DNA of 64,000 nt, from positions 1 to 64,000 of the forward strand of contig JBCBRH010000020.1 in NCBI GenBank assembly GCA_039819785.1. The letters are read 5' to 3'. The notes beneath the pieces were generated by a model, which ran no database searches, was not told where the DNA came from, and saw nothing but the letters and a program-made list of their open reading frames with translations. This document shows, in pieces, positions 42,103 through 50,830 of the stretch; the first letter of the stretch is position 1; each line of letters opens with the position of its first letter. This stretch comes from JBCBRD01 sp039819785. GTDB taxonomy: Bacteria > Pseudomonadota > Alphaproteobacteria > Rhizobiales > Hyphomicrobiaceae. The position numbers and the translations under genes are program-made.

Positions 42103-43371
42103 TCATAACGCGATATCACCATCCTTGCTGACAACTCGAGTCGCCGGGCACAACACTACGAACTTGCCGCCCCGCTTCAGATATTCAGGGTTCGACTCGA
42201 TGATTTTTTTCGAGTGTACCCATGCAAGTATGACGGTGTAGTCGGGCTGGCGTTCCAGCAGCTCGGCAGTCGGAACAACGACAATCCCGTCTCCGGTCTC
42301 GTATTTCCCAACCTTTTGCGTATGGTCGTCAACGATGAAATCGAGCTTTCCAGTGAGACCGAGCTGAGTGATCAAAGTCGGACCACTGCGGGCCGCCCCG
42401 TACCCTGCGATCGACTTCCCTTCGCTCTTCCATTTGGAGGTCAATTCTGCCGTTTTTCGACGAAGCCCCTGAATTTGATCATTGAACGCGCGCAATGTTG
42501 AGAGTTCCGTCAGTCCTCGTGTCTTTTCATCCTCCAGCAGTTCTGAGAGTGAGGCATCCGGTTTTCTTGGACCACCTTTGAGTTGGACGGTGCCGACCAA
42601 AGAGCCATGTTGGATTGGCATATGTTCGGTCGCGATGAGTTCCAAACCATGACGATCGAGGAAAGGCGCCAGGGGTGTCGCCGAATGATGGCTCATGTGC
42701 TCATGGAATATGGTCGCGATGAGCACTCCATCTATGATGTCTCGCAGGTATTGCGCTTCAAAGAAAAACAAGCCGTCTGGATGAAGCATGGTTCGTACAC
42801 AGTCGACCATTTCGCCAAGATCGTCCGCATGTGCAAACACGTTGAATGCGCAAATGATATGTGCTGGCCCGTGCTCTGCGCGGATTTTTTCGGCTACGTC
42901 TAGGGTCATCAACGATGCGATTGTCGGAATGCCATCCGCGTTGGCTTTTTCCGCGACCTCAGTCGCTGGATCAACACCGATCACTCGGCATCCAGCTGCT
43001 AAAAATGGCTTCAGCAGCGACCCGTCGTTGCTACCGATATCAACCACGAGTGCGCCTTCAGGCGGTTTTGCTTTGGCAATGAACTTGGCTGCCATTTCTT
43101 TGAAGTGTTCCGGCATCCCCTTGGCGTCACCGGAGTAGTAGGTGTACGAATCCCAGAGACTTTTCGAGTCAATGACATCGAGCTGCTGGACGTGGCTACA
43201 ATCTGCACACATGTAGACGTCTACAGGGAAACGGGGTGTGTTGCGTGCGACCTCACGGTCGGTGCTGTAGTTTTCAGACAGCGGAATTGGGTCGAGTTCA
43301 ACGACACGCTCCACTTTCATCGAGGCGCAGAGCCTGCAACCCTTCCGATGTTTTACCGTAGCGGTCATCAA
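42103..43371 (-). CDS. Sugar C-methyltransferase (NovU/TylCIII type)
   Basis: The product has 422 residues in the three-part C-methyltransferase design: N-terminal zinc-binding part with CRLCASMK and CADCSHVQ, the central SAM domain with LVVDIGSNDGSLLKPF and IGVDPATEVAEKAN, and a C-terminal domain (SIAGYGAARSGPTLITQLG, DYTVILAWVHSKKIIE). HEHMSHHSATPLAPFL matches the active-site segment of this group. Such enzymes add a branching methyl at C3 of a deoxy-ketosugar nucleotide. It overlaps the neighbouring RmlD-like gene by 4 bases. Confidence 0.88.
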   Translation of the reverse strand: MMTATVKHRKGCRLCASMKVERVVELDPIPLSENYSTDREVARNTPRFPVDVYMCADCSHVQQLDVIDSKSLWDSYTYYSGDAKGMPEHFKEMAAKFIAKAKPPEGALVVDIGSNDGSLLKPFLAAGCRVIGVDPATEVAEKANADGIPTIASLMTLDVAEKIRAEHGPAHIICAFNVFAHADDLGEMVDCVRTMLHPDGLFFFEAQYLRDIIDGVLIATIFHEHMSHHSATPLAPFLDRHGLELIATEHMPIQHGSLVGTVQLKGGPRKPDASLSELLEDEKTRGLTELSTLRAFNDQIQGLRRKTAELTSKWKSEGKSIAGYGAARSGPTLITQLGLTGKLDFIVDDHTQKVGKYETGDGIVVVPTAELLERQPDYTVILAWVHSKKIIESNPEYLKRGGKFVVLCPATRVVSKDGDIAL

Positions 43372-44261
43372 CTTTCTCCTGTTGCGGCGAAATGGTCGGC
43401 AATGATGTCTTTGACGAGACTTTCAACAGCCTGTGGGGCAAGTCCGCTAAGCTCCGATGTTCGCTCCATCCCGATCCCGCTGTACTTCGGCTTGAACGCA
43501 ATATGAATTCCCTTAGCCTCTGAAGTTGTCGGTTTAACAAGCGATGGGTCGATACCCAGCTCATTTGCGAGCGCATGGGCAAACCGAACGTAGGAAACGT
43601 TGTCGGCACCTGACAAATGTAGATTGCCAGATAACCGTTTCTGCGAGAGCTCCGCCAGTGCATCCCCAACGAAGCGTACCGAAATGGGCGCAAAGATCAG
43701 ATCTTCAAAAGGCTCTATGGGCTGGCCGGCCTCCCAAGCTGCAAACCATGCGGGGAGCGGCGATACCTTGGAGTTCATAATCTTGGTAAGCCGGATGATG
43801 CTGAATCTTTCGGCGGTGCCACCTTGCACAAGTCGCTGTCTGATCGCTTTTTCGCCATCCGACTTTTGCTGCGCGTAGGCAATGTCTGGGGCATGCTCAT
43901 CATCTTCATGCGGCCACGGGCGATTCCCGCCGAATACGGAATTTGTCGAAATGAACGAAACGAATTTCCCTTGGTCCAGTAGCGACAGAACGAGATCCGG
44001 GATCAACTTGACATTGATCGTACGGGCCATCGGGTCTGTCTCGCAGCGTTCATAGTTCGTGGCTGCTGCAATGATGAGCGCACTTTCGATACTATCGCCG
44101 ACCTGATACGTCTCGGGTCGCTCGAAATCGAGCAGAATACGGTCCTCGGAAACCGTGCCTTCACGGCGGGTCGTTGCAACGACCTTTTGAGCGCGCTCCC
44201 GCAACGCGCGCACCACGCTAGCGCCAACCAGGCTGTCGCCACCCACCACCAACGTTGTCAT
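43368..44261 (-). CDS. RmlD-like NAD(P)-dependent sugar reductase/epimerase
   Basis: ATG 44261 (MTTLVVGGDSLVGASVV) is preferred to the one 4 codons upstream. The product has 297 residues. Rossmann motif VVGGDSLVGASVV; NYERCETDPMARTINV; the substrate-loop SFISTNSVFGGN; catalytic YAQQK (YxxxK); and a C-terminal SGADNVSYVRFAHALA typical of RmlD and MAT2B-like SDRs. It likely reduces a keto group of a nucleotide-sugar after C-methylation. It overlaps the C-methyltransferase gene by 4 bases. Confidence 0.8.
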   Translation of the reverse strand: MTTLVVGGDSLVGASVVRALRERAQKVVATTRREGTVSEDRILLDFERPETYQVGDSIESALIIAAATNYERCETDPMARTINVKLIPDLVLSLLDQGKFVSFISTNSVFGGNRPWPHEDDEHAPDIAYAQQKSDGEKAIRQRLVQGGTAERFSIIRLTKIMNSKVSPLPAWFAAWEAGQPIEPFEDLIFAPISVRFVGDALAELSQKRLSGNLHLSGADNVSYVRFAHALANELGIDPSLVKPTTSEAKGIHIAFKPKYSGIGMERTSELSGLAPQAVESLVKDIIADHFAATGES

Positions 44262-44440
44262 GTTTCCCCCCACTTGCTAGTTTTATGGCCCAAACGAACG
44301 TCCTACGGTCGAGCTAGCGAATTTGAGTAGCAAAGAAGCATCGCCTGGCGCAATCGACTTGATGCGGGGGCGTTTGCTGTGTGCCCTTTGTCACCAGGAA
44401 AAGACGCGCCGCATTGTCCGTTGTTGTTCGCCACCACTTG

Positions 44441-46417
44441 TCAGTTGTTCAGCCTTTGTAACGTGACCACTGCACTTGTGCAGGCGTTTGGGCATGTCGA
44501 AGACGGATTTCTCAAGCGCATATTGTTGCAAGCGATCAGACACGAGCTGCTGACCCAGCCAGCAGATGCGAAGAGGATCAGCGGTAACTTGTAAAGATTT
44601 AGCGGCAGGACTTTGCGACGTAGCCGTTGTTCAATTCTGGCGAGTTGGCCCTTGACCCGACCGCCAATGAATTTTGCTTGGACGTCATATCCTATCCAAT
44701 TTGGTGGCAAGATCTCAGCTGCATACTGAGCCAATTCAAATTTGAAATTCGTCGGGTTGATTTCGCCGTCCTTATGATCGATGTAGATTGAAACTTTGCC
44801 ATCTGGTTTGACCTGATCGACAAGCACGCCAACCAGTTGTGCCAGGTCCCGACAGTGCGCTCTGCGGGTATAGATCAGTACGGTTTTAAATGGTTCGGGA
44901 AACTGCTGCCGAAGCTTGGCTCTTGAAAGTTCTGAGATCTCCGATGGCTTGACGGGAAGCAACGGCATTTGTCGCTTTTGCGTAAGCCCATCGATGAAAG
45001 TTATTGTAAGCGGGTCAGCGGCGAGATTCACCAGCAAACCGCTGCCATTTGAATGCCTGCCGATCCACTGAGAGAAAAGGCGGGCATCGGCCCAACTTCC
45101 ATGCCAGATCGGCACGTCTGGAAAAGCACCTTGGGATCGTTTGATGTAACCGACGAACTGATTGTAATTGGTGTGTACTCTTTGGCTGATGCTTTCGGTG
45201 ATCAGAACCCGGAGCGGTGACTGTTTGGCTGGGGCTTGGCTAGCTTGTATGTGTGAATGGAGCGGGTTTGAGTCGCCGGTTTGTGGGAGTTCAGGCGGCA
45301 GCCCGTTTTCAAGCTGTTGCGATAGGGACATCCCCGCGTTTCTAAGCTGCAGCCAGGCTTGTACGCCGGGGACCCAGTAATGATGATGTTCATGGGGGAC
45401 CGGCGTTTTGCTCATCCGACCCTGAAGATCCTTCATGTAAATGTCGAACTGCTTTGTCTTTGCTGCCAGATTAGATGGCGGGTTTCCACTATGGAACCTG
45501 ACCGTCGTCTGTGCGTAGGTGCGGTGTTCTTTGGTTGTCCAGCCTGACAATTCTTGGGCAATAGCAGCTGGTGATTTGGTTCCGCTGATAAGGAATTCTC
45601 CTTCCTGCGCCCCGGGCTGCAATTCAAGCAGGTAAAATGCGTCCGAGTTGTCCAAGACCTTAATGTCGCCCGAGGGGACGAGATCGGGTACGAAACCATA
45701 ATCACAATAGGATAGTGACGGACCCATCGGTTGCTCAGGCTTGATGGCAAGCATGAATATCAAATGATGGCGCGCGAGCAGGGTATCATTGCTGACCTGC
45801 CAGTAGACCTGATTGTGTGTGATACAGGTTAAAAGGCTTTGGGTTACAGTCTTGGCCATGACTGTCGGATGCAGATTTTCAAAGGTGAGTTGGACCAGCT
45901 CACGGGGTGCGATAGACAGCGTATGGGTTTGCTCATCTACCGTTTCGAGCAGTGTTGGTAAGATTTTTTCTGCGCTGGCCCGCAGGGTAGGAGCCATGAT
46001 AGCGCCGCGGCCTGCGCGCATTTCTTCAAGGAGCGCTTGGCAAGAGCCTTTTGCCATCACAAAATCGGAATTCATGAACACGAAATATGTGCTGGTCTGC
46101 GCGTCACCTTTGTCTCTGATACCTCTTGCATAGGCCAAGGTCAGCGTAACGCCGTAGTTTCCTGGTGCCACAAGGTCATCAATTAACAAGAACCTGACTG
46201 GACTGATCGATTTCAGACGTCGAAACGCAGGTTGTTTGTCAAAAAAACTGAGACTGTCCTGCGTCGTCAAAATGACCACTTCGAAATCTGTCTCACGGGC
46301 AAGTAAGTCGAGGTTGTCGGGTGCCAGGTAGGATGGCAACGAAACCGAGGCGAACTCCTTGACGTACCGTTCGCCCCATATCGCCGTTAAAAACGTGACG
46401 CTTAAGCGTTCTGCCAT
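44441..46417 (-). CDS. Large uncharacterised protein of the glycan cluster
   Basis: The product has 658 residues. I do not recognise a named family. The N-terminal part (SVTFLTAIWGERYVKEF, FEVVILTTQDSL, TYFVFMNSDFVMAKGS) has the alternating strand/helix look of a nucleotide-sugar-binding or glycosyltransferase GT-A domain, with NSDF in the DxD position. A linker (about 330-400) is rich in polar residues. The C-terminal part (SPLRVLITESISQRVHTNYN, KTVLIYTRRAHCRDLAQLVG) looks like a second alpha/beta domain. A hydrophobic segment LPLILFASAGWVSSSCLIAC lies near the end. It is probably a glycan-assembly enzyme; function not established. Confidence 0.6.
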   Translation of the reverse strand: MAERLSVTFLTAIWGERYVKEFASVSLPSYLAPDNLDLLARETDFEVVILTTQDSLSFFDKQPAFRRLKSISPVRFLLIDDLVAPGNYGVTLTLAYARGIRDKGDAQTSTYFVFMNSDFVMAKGSCQALLEEMRAGRGAIMAPTLRASAEKILPTLLETVDEQTHTLSIAPRELVQLTFENLHPTVMAKTVTQSLLTCITHNQVYWQVSNDTLLARHHLIFMLAIKPEQPMGPSLSYCDYGFVPDLVPSGDIKVLDNSDAFYLLELQPGAQEGEFLISGTKSPAAIAQELSGWTTKEHRTYAQTTVRFHSGNPPSNLAAKTKQFDIYMKDLQGRMSKTPVPHEHHHYWVPGVQAWLQLRNAGMSLSQQLENGLPPELPQTGDSNPLHSHIQASQAPAKQSPLRVLITESISQRVHTNYNQFVGYIKRSQGAFPDVPIWHGSWADARLFSQWIGRHSNGSGLLVNLAADPLTITFIDGLTQKRQMPLLPVKPSEISELSRAKLRQQFPEPFKTVLIYTRRAHCRDLAQLVGVLVDQVKPDGKVSIYIDHKDGEINPTNFKFELAQYAAEILPPNWIGYDVQAKFIGGRVKGQLARIEQRLRRKVLPLNLYKLPLILFASAGWVSSSCLIACNNMRLRNPSSTCPNACTSAVVTLQRLNN

Positions 46418-47017
46418 GTTTGTCTCGCTGTAGCGAAATGCACTCAGAAATGGTCGCCCGTCGGCAAACGAAGACAGCCGCTCACGTTGTGTCTCCGAGC
46501 GGTTTGACGACTGCTGTGTGGCTTAACGGACCGACAGAAACAAATATACCCCGCAACACTTTGAGGATTGTGGAAACTGCCACACGAACATAGGTTGACA
46601 CAGCAGTGCTTCTAGCAAAAACCCCGCTTCTCTAGGTTTCAACCTGCTGCAACCATTTGTCTGCGCATGTAACCTGAAGCGCCCGGCCAGACCGGCTTGC
46701 GACCTGACCTATGATTGTGCATGCCTGCTCTCGCCAACTCTGTAAAAATGCCTTGGACTACTGTGGTTTCTGCGCGCAAACGGTTCCGCTCAACGGCGGG
46801 ATTTTCCGGGTTTAGCGTCTCAGTATAGGGTGTCTTAGAGATGGGGCGGTGAGCTGTAGAAACGGTCGGTACGATCGCACGAATTACGTGATGCACAATC
46901 GGTACAGGTAAAGTTTGCTTCCAGTGAGGTGTCGAAGTCAGCGCTAGGTTTTGTGCCGAAATTGCAACAGGCATTGCTTTTGTTGAATCACGTTATGGAT
47001 CAGAGGATGTACGCTGC
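46418..47017. other. 600-bp intergenic region between divergent genes
   Basis: No supported gene. A 111-residue minus-strand frame (46639-46974) has no family pattern or ribosome site. The stretch separates the minus-strand group ending in the 658-residue gene from the plus-strand WbuC gene, so promoters for both probably lie here. A TGTGG-N6-CCACA inverted repeat is at 46569-46584. Confidence 0.5.
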
Positions 47018-47551
47018 ATGTCGTTGACTGAAATGACCGCCGAAAGCCCCGAGGTCTATTATTCAAACCTCAGTATCGGTCGGGTAGACAATGAGGTGCT
47101 TAACTTCTTGAAAGAGCGGGCAAGCGAAACGAAGCGTGGGCGGTGTCGCCTATGTCTTCACCCGACACCCGATGCGATCCAGCAGGAAATGGTCATAGTG
47201 ATGCGCGGCGACAGTTATGTGCGTCCGCATGCTCATGTCGGGAAAGGTGAGACCCTGCTGGTTCTCGATGGTCAAGCAACGGCGCCGATATTTTCTGAAG
47301 ACGGGGCAATCGTTGATGCTATCTCGCTAGGTCCTACTGGCAGTGGCCGTACGTTCTTTTATCGAATGCCTGAGCAGGTGTATCACGGCCTATGGATATC
47401 GACAGACTGGCTCGTGTATGTTGAGACCACGATTGGCCCGTTCTCTCGTGATGCCACCTTGTTTCCTGATTGGGGCCCCGATCTCGATGATCCTCAAGAG
47501 ATTGCGAAAGTTCGCCGCGAACAGCTCGCCATGGCGGAACGGCTCGTTTGA
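47018..47551 (+). CDS. WbuC-family cupin-fold metalloprotein
   Basis: The protein has 177 residues. GAGGATG about 9 bases upstream supports the ATG. It matches WbuC: an N-terminal helix (LNFLKERASETKRGRCRLCLHPTPDAIQQEMVI) and a cupin barrel with metal-ligand histidines in SYVRPHAHVGKGETLLVLDG and YHGLWISTDWLVYVETTIGPF. WbuC genes are common in O-antigen and capsule loci, but their reaction is unknown. It stands between gap regions, with the gmhB-like gene convergent 110 bases downstream. Confidence 0.85.
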   Translation: MSLTEMTAESPEVYYSNLSIGRVDNEVLNFLKERASETKRGRCRLCLHPTPDAIQQEMVIVMRGDSYVRPHAHVGKGETLLVLDGQATAPIFSEDGAIVDAISLGPTGSGRTFFYRMPEQVYHGLWISTDWLVYVETTIGPFSRDATLFPDWGPDLDDPQEIAKVRREQLAMAERLV

Positions 47552-47664
47552 GCGATGTAAGAACGACATTGCGCGGCCTTGGTACCGATGCAGCAGTCGC
47601 CACAATGCAGATTTGTCTTACGTGCGGACCAAAGCGGATAAACTGTTCACGTCAGGTGGCAGCA

Positions 47665-48261
47665 TCATGGCTGTTTCAGGTCGGCAAGCAAATCTTTGAA
47701 CTTCGCTGAGAGTGCAAGAACTGACGGCACAGTGACCAGTGCGGTATTCTCCAAGTCTGGTGGAATATTCATATGATCGCCGACGAGACAGCACATCGCC
47801 AGCTTCGCAGATATCGCGGCTCTAAGGTCGGATGCTCTGTCTCCGATCAGGAGCGAGTGCTCAAGAGAAACACCATGGTTTTCTGCTGCCGCCATTAGCA
47901 TGCCCGGATTGGGCTTGCGCCAAGGGTGATCGGCAATGGCAAATTTTGAGACGCGGGCGTCAAGATGAAACGGGCAGTGGTAGACCGCAGTTAGAGGTGC
48001 ACCAGCTTCGGCGAACCTTTCCAACATCCATCTCGTTAGTTCGAAGAACTGGTCTTCCGTATAGTATCCGCGGCCAATTCCGGATTGGTTTGTCACCACG
48101 ATGATCTCAAACCCTAAGCGCCGTGCGTCGCGTGCGATATCGAAGATGCCGTCAAGGAATTGAAAATCCTCGGTGCGGTGCACGTATCCCGAATCGACGT
48201 TGATGACCCCGTCCCGATCCAGAAACAGTGCTTGGCAAATGCGTGAGACTTCTGGCGTCAT
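47665..48261 (-). CDS. gmhB: GmhB-like HAD phosphatase (D,D-heptose 1,7-bisphosphate phosphatase)
   Basis: ATG 48261 (MTPEVSRICQALFLDRDG) fits the family; the longer frame adds unconserved sequence. The product has 198 residues. HAD motif I LFLDRDGVINVD, then GYVHRTEDFQFLDGI, motif II VVTNQSGIGRGYY, motif III RKPNPGML, and motif IV LIGDRASDL. The zinc-loop Cys and His in YHCPFH remain, but the CxC that precedes RKP in E. coli GmhB is HPW here, so zinc may not bind. It would remove the C7 phosphate of heptose bisphosphate, consistent with GmhA- and HldE-like genes in the cluster. Confidence 0.85.
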   Translation of the reverse strand: MTPEVSRICQALFLDRDGVINVDSGYVHRTEDFQFLDGIFDIARDARRLGFEIIVVTNQSGIGRGYYTEDQFFELTRWMLERFAEAGAPLTAVYHCPFHLDARVSKFAIADHPWRKPNPGMLMAAAENHGVSLEHSLLIGDRASDLRAAISAKLAMCCLVGDHMNIPPDLENTALVTVPSVLALSAKFKDLLADLKQP

Positions 48262-48709
48262 CGGATAACCAACGTGAGTGTCGAGGGGATCGGGCTTGTT
48301 TGGCTTACTGATAGTCCGGTAGACGTCTAGGCAGAAAGTGTGCGGTTGCACACAATCGAACTGCCGCACCTGCAGATGAGTGATATATGTCGAAAGATTC
48401 TTGATCTGTGGCGCTGAACGCACCTGAGACCCCGACAGAGTTTCGGTGCTGCTTTGTCTCTGTCTAGCTTGGATTACGTGATAGCGAGGTTAGACTGTGC
48501 GGAGTGTGAAAGACACACTACCAGTGTTGCACTTTTGAAGATGAACGTGGACCGAATGTGCAATCGCTTGTGCCTTTCCCCATCACCGTTGTAGGTTCGC
48601 CCGTCGCGTCGATTCTTCGGTTTGCCGGAGGCGCTTCGACATTATCCGCCGGCGCGGTCGTGGCGGTATTTCTTCTCCAATTTGGTGATTTCTGGAAGGA
48701 TAGAACGCG
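48262..48709. other. 448-bp intergenic region with palindromes between divergent genes
   Basis: No gene is supported. AGTGTG-AAAGA-CACACT (48503-48519) is a perfect 6-bp inverted repeat, and AGTG-TTG-CACT (48523-48533) follows at once; together they look like an operator pair. The stretch lies between gmhB (minus) and the methyltransferase-like gene (plus), and would hold both promoters. A plus-strand frame runs through 48558-48740 without family signal. Confidence 0.45.
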
Positions 48710-49918
48710 ATGGCGTGCCTCGTTTGCCACGGGAAGGATGTAACGGAGCATCTCGACATGGGCTCACATCCGGTCTCGTCGTTTTACCTCGTCGATCGAG
48801 ATGCGAAGGAGCGGAATTTTCGTCTCGCGCTCGGGCAGTGTGATACCTGCGGCACAATCCAATCAACCAATATTGTCCCCCACGAGGCGCTGGTTCCGCC
48901 CTACGATTGGCTTTTTGCCCGCGAACCTGAAGACCATCTCGACGTCGTCGTTGAGCAGCTAATCGAGACGTCCGGGATCGGGCCGGACAGTGTGATTGCA
49001 GCATTGACCGCCAAAGATGACACGACGCTTGAGCGGTTCCGAAAAAAAGGTTTTCGAAACACTTGGCGCGTCGACTTGCAGGAGGACTTGGGTGTGACAA
49101 ACCCGGCTGCAAGCTACGAAACAGCCCAAAAGTTCAACACCCCCGAACGTATGTCTGCCATTGCCGCGAAACGAGGCTCGGCGGATATCTTTATCGTCCG
49201 CCATATCATGGAACACGCAGAGGATCTTCATGCATTCATTCGGGGTTTGTCCGCGGCCGTAAAACCCGGCGGCATTGTCATGATAGAGGTTCCCGATTGC
49301 ACAGCGAACCTGCAGCTGGCGGATTTCTGCATGGTTTGGGAAGAGCATTCGCTGTACCTGACGCCCGAAACTTTTCGTCCGTTGTCGACAATCGGCGGGT
49401 TCGAGGAAATCCGTACGGAAATCTATCCGTTGCCTTTTGAAAACTGCCTCGTGCATTTTGCCCGAAAGACGCGAGAGCCGGGTCCCGTGAGGATAAGCGA
49501 CGAGGCGCTTGCTCAGCGCGGTATGCTCGAAACGTACGCTAATCAATTTGGCCCCATGCGCGCCAAGGCCAGGAGCGAGCTTGAACGAATTCGGCGAGAT
49601 GTCGGGCCAATCGCGTTGTTTGGCGCCGGTCACCTCGCATGTGCGTTTGCAAATTTCTTAGATCTTTCGGACCTGATTGAGTTCGTTGCCGACGACACGC
49701 CGCAAAAGCAAAACAAGTTCTTGCCCGGTTCGCGATTGCCTATTGTCTCCTCAACGGAGTTGGTCGACCAGAACATCAAGATGTGCCTTTTAGCTCTGTC
49801 GATTAGCAACGAAGACGCCGTTATCAAGCGCCAGCAGGGGTATGTCGACTCGGGGGGGCATTTTCGGTCCATATTCCAGGCCAGCCCGCGCTCGTTGCTG
49901 AATAGTAGCCAAGTCTAG
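48710..49918 (+). CDS. C-methyltransferase-like protein with degenerate SAM motif
   Basis: The product has 402 residues. The layout is that of NovU-type C-methyltransferases: N-terminal cysteine pairs CLVCHGKD and CDTCGTIQ, a central Rossmann region with the late motifs DIFIVRHIMEHAEDL and PGGIVMIEVPDC, and a C-terminal domain with PIALFGAGHLACAFANFL. However, where motif I (LEIGxxxG) is expected, the sequence is SVIAALTAKDDTTLERF, without the glycine loop. So SAM binding is doubtful; it could be a structural or regulatory paralogue, or use another ligand. The start ATGGCGTGC has GGAAGGATAGAACGCG upstream. Confidence 0.75.
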   Translation: MACLVCHGKDVTEHLDMGSHPVSSFYLVDRDAKERNFRLALGQCDTCGTIQSTNIVPHEALVPPYDWLFAREPEDHLDVVVEQLIETSGIGPDSVIAALTAKDDTTLERFRKKGFRNTWRVDLQEDLGVTNPAASYETAQKFNTPERMSAIAAKRGSADIFIVRHIMEHAEDLHAFIRGLSAAVKPGGIVMIEVPDCTANLQLADFCMVWEEHSLYLTPETFRPLSTIGGFEEIRTEIYPLPFENCLVHFARKTREPGPVRISDEALAQRGMLETYANQFGPMRAKARSELERIRRDVGPIALFGAGHLACAFANFLDLSDLIEFVADDTPQKQNKFLPGSRLPIVSSTELVDQNIKMCLLALSISNEDAVIKRQQGYVDSGGHFRSIFQASPRSLLNSSQV

Positions 49919-49968
49919 AGACCTACATTTGGGTATGTTGAGAGCTATCGAGGTACTAAAGCGAGCCA

Positions 49969-50820
49969 ATGACGGACATTTCTCAAACCGATCAAGCTAA
50001 CGAAAAAGTGGTTGTCTCGCCGGCTAAGGGAAACGTATTTGATATCGCTATTGCCGACATCCAAGATGCTGTAAGGCTGGCCCCGCTTTGGCTGCGCACC
50101 GGTTGGTTCACGATTGTTCAGGGTTATAGTCGGACTGTATTGGGCCCGCTTTGGCATACTTTGGGGCTTGCCGCTTTCGTGGTTGTGATGGGGACGATTT
50201 GGGGCGTCATTCTCAAGCAGGATCCGAGTACTTACTACAAGTACGTGACAGTGAGTTTGATGATCTGGATGCTGATTTCTTCCATGATCACTGGCGGCTC
50301 CGGGATCTTGATCAATGGACATGCGACCGCACTGTCGATGCGATTTCCTTATGTGGCTTTTGCATTCGGCCACGTTTGGCAGTCCCTACTGCTTTTTGCG
50401 CATCACCTCATCCTCTACGTTTTTGTTATGGTTGGTACGCAGTCGTCACCCGGGTTTGGTGTATTGCTTGCCATACCGGCGCTGGTTCTCATTCTCGCCA
50501 ACGGTGTTTGGATGAGTATGCTATGTGGGATGCTCTGTTTGCGGCGGCGTGATCTTGGACCGTTGGCCGGGAGCGCCATGCAGGTCATGATGTTCGTGAC
50601 GCCCGTGTTCTGGCCTAAGGATATGCTCGGTCCCGAACTGGCATGGGCGACGGATCTGAACCCTCTGTTCCACTTTGTTCAAATTATCAGACAGCCGCTA
50701 CTTGGTGAGCCCGTTGCGATCGAAAGCTGGTATTGGGCGGTTGCGTCTTTGATCATTGGTACGATCGTTACAATGGCTTTGTACGGGCGCTACCGTCGCC
50801 ACATGGCTTATTGGTATTGA
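49969..50820 (+). CDS. wzm: Polysaccharide ABC exporter permease (Wzm type)
   Basis: The product has 283 residues with about six membrane segments after a ~50-residue cytoplasmic lead. ABC-2 signatures: LWLRTGWFTIVQGYSRTVLG, PLWHTLGLAAFVVVMGTIWG, and the late MFVTPVFWPKDM and LNPLFHFVQIIRQPLLGE, all typical of Wzm/KpsM/RfbA permeases. It forms an inner-membrane channel with the ATPase encoded 10 bases downstream, exporting lipid-linked glycan. Confidence 0.9.
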   Translation: MTDISQTDQANEKVVVSPAKGNVFDIAIADIQDAVRLAPLWLRTGWFTIVQGYSRTVLGPLWHTLGLAAFVVVMGTIWGVILKQDPSTYYKYVTVSLMIWMLISSMITGGSGILINGHATALSMRFPYVAFAFGHVWQSLLLFAHHLILYVFVMVGTQSSPGFGVLLAIPALVLILANGVWMSMLCGMLCLRRRDLGPLAGSAMQVMMFVTPVFWPKDMLGPELAWATDLNPLFHFVQIIRQPLLGEPVAIESWYWAVASLIIGTIVTMALYGRYRRHMAYWY

Positions 50821-50830
50821 GGGTGGACGG

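Noticed and set aside
46639..46974. 111-codon minus-strand frame in the 600-bp gap
   Set aside because: Composition is not protein-like, and no start signal or homology pattern was found.
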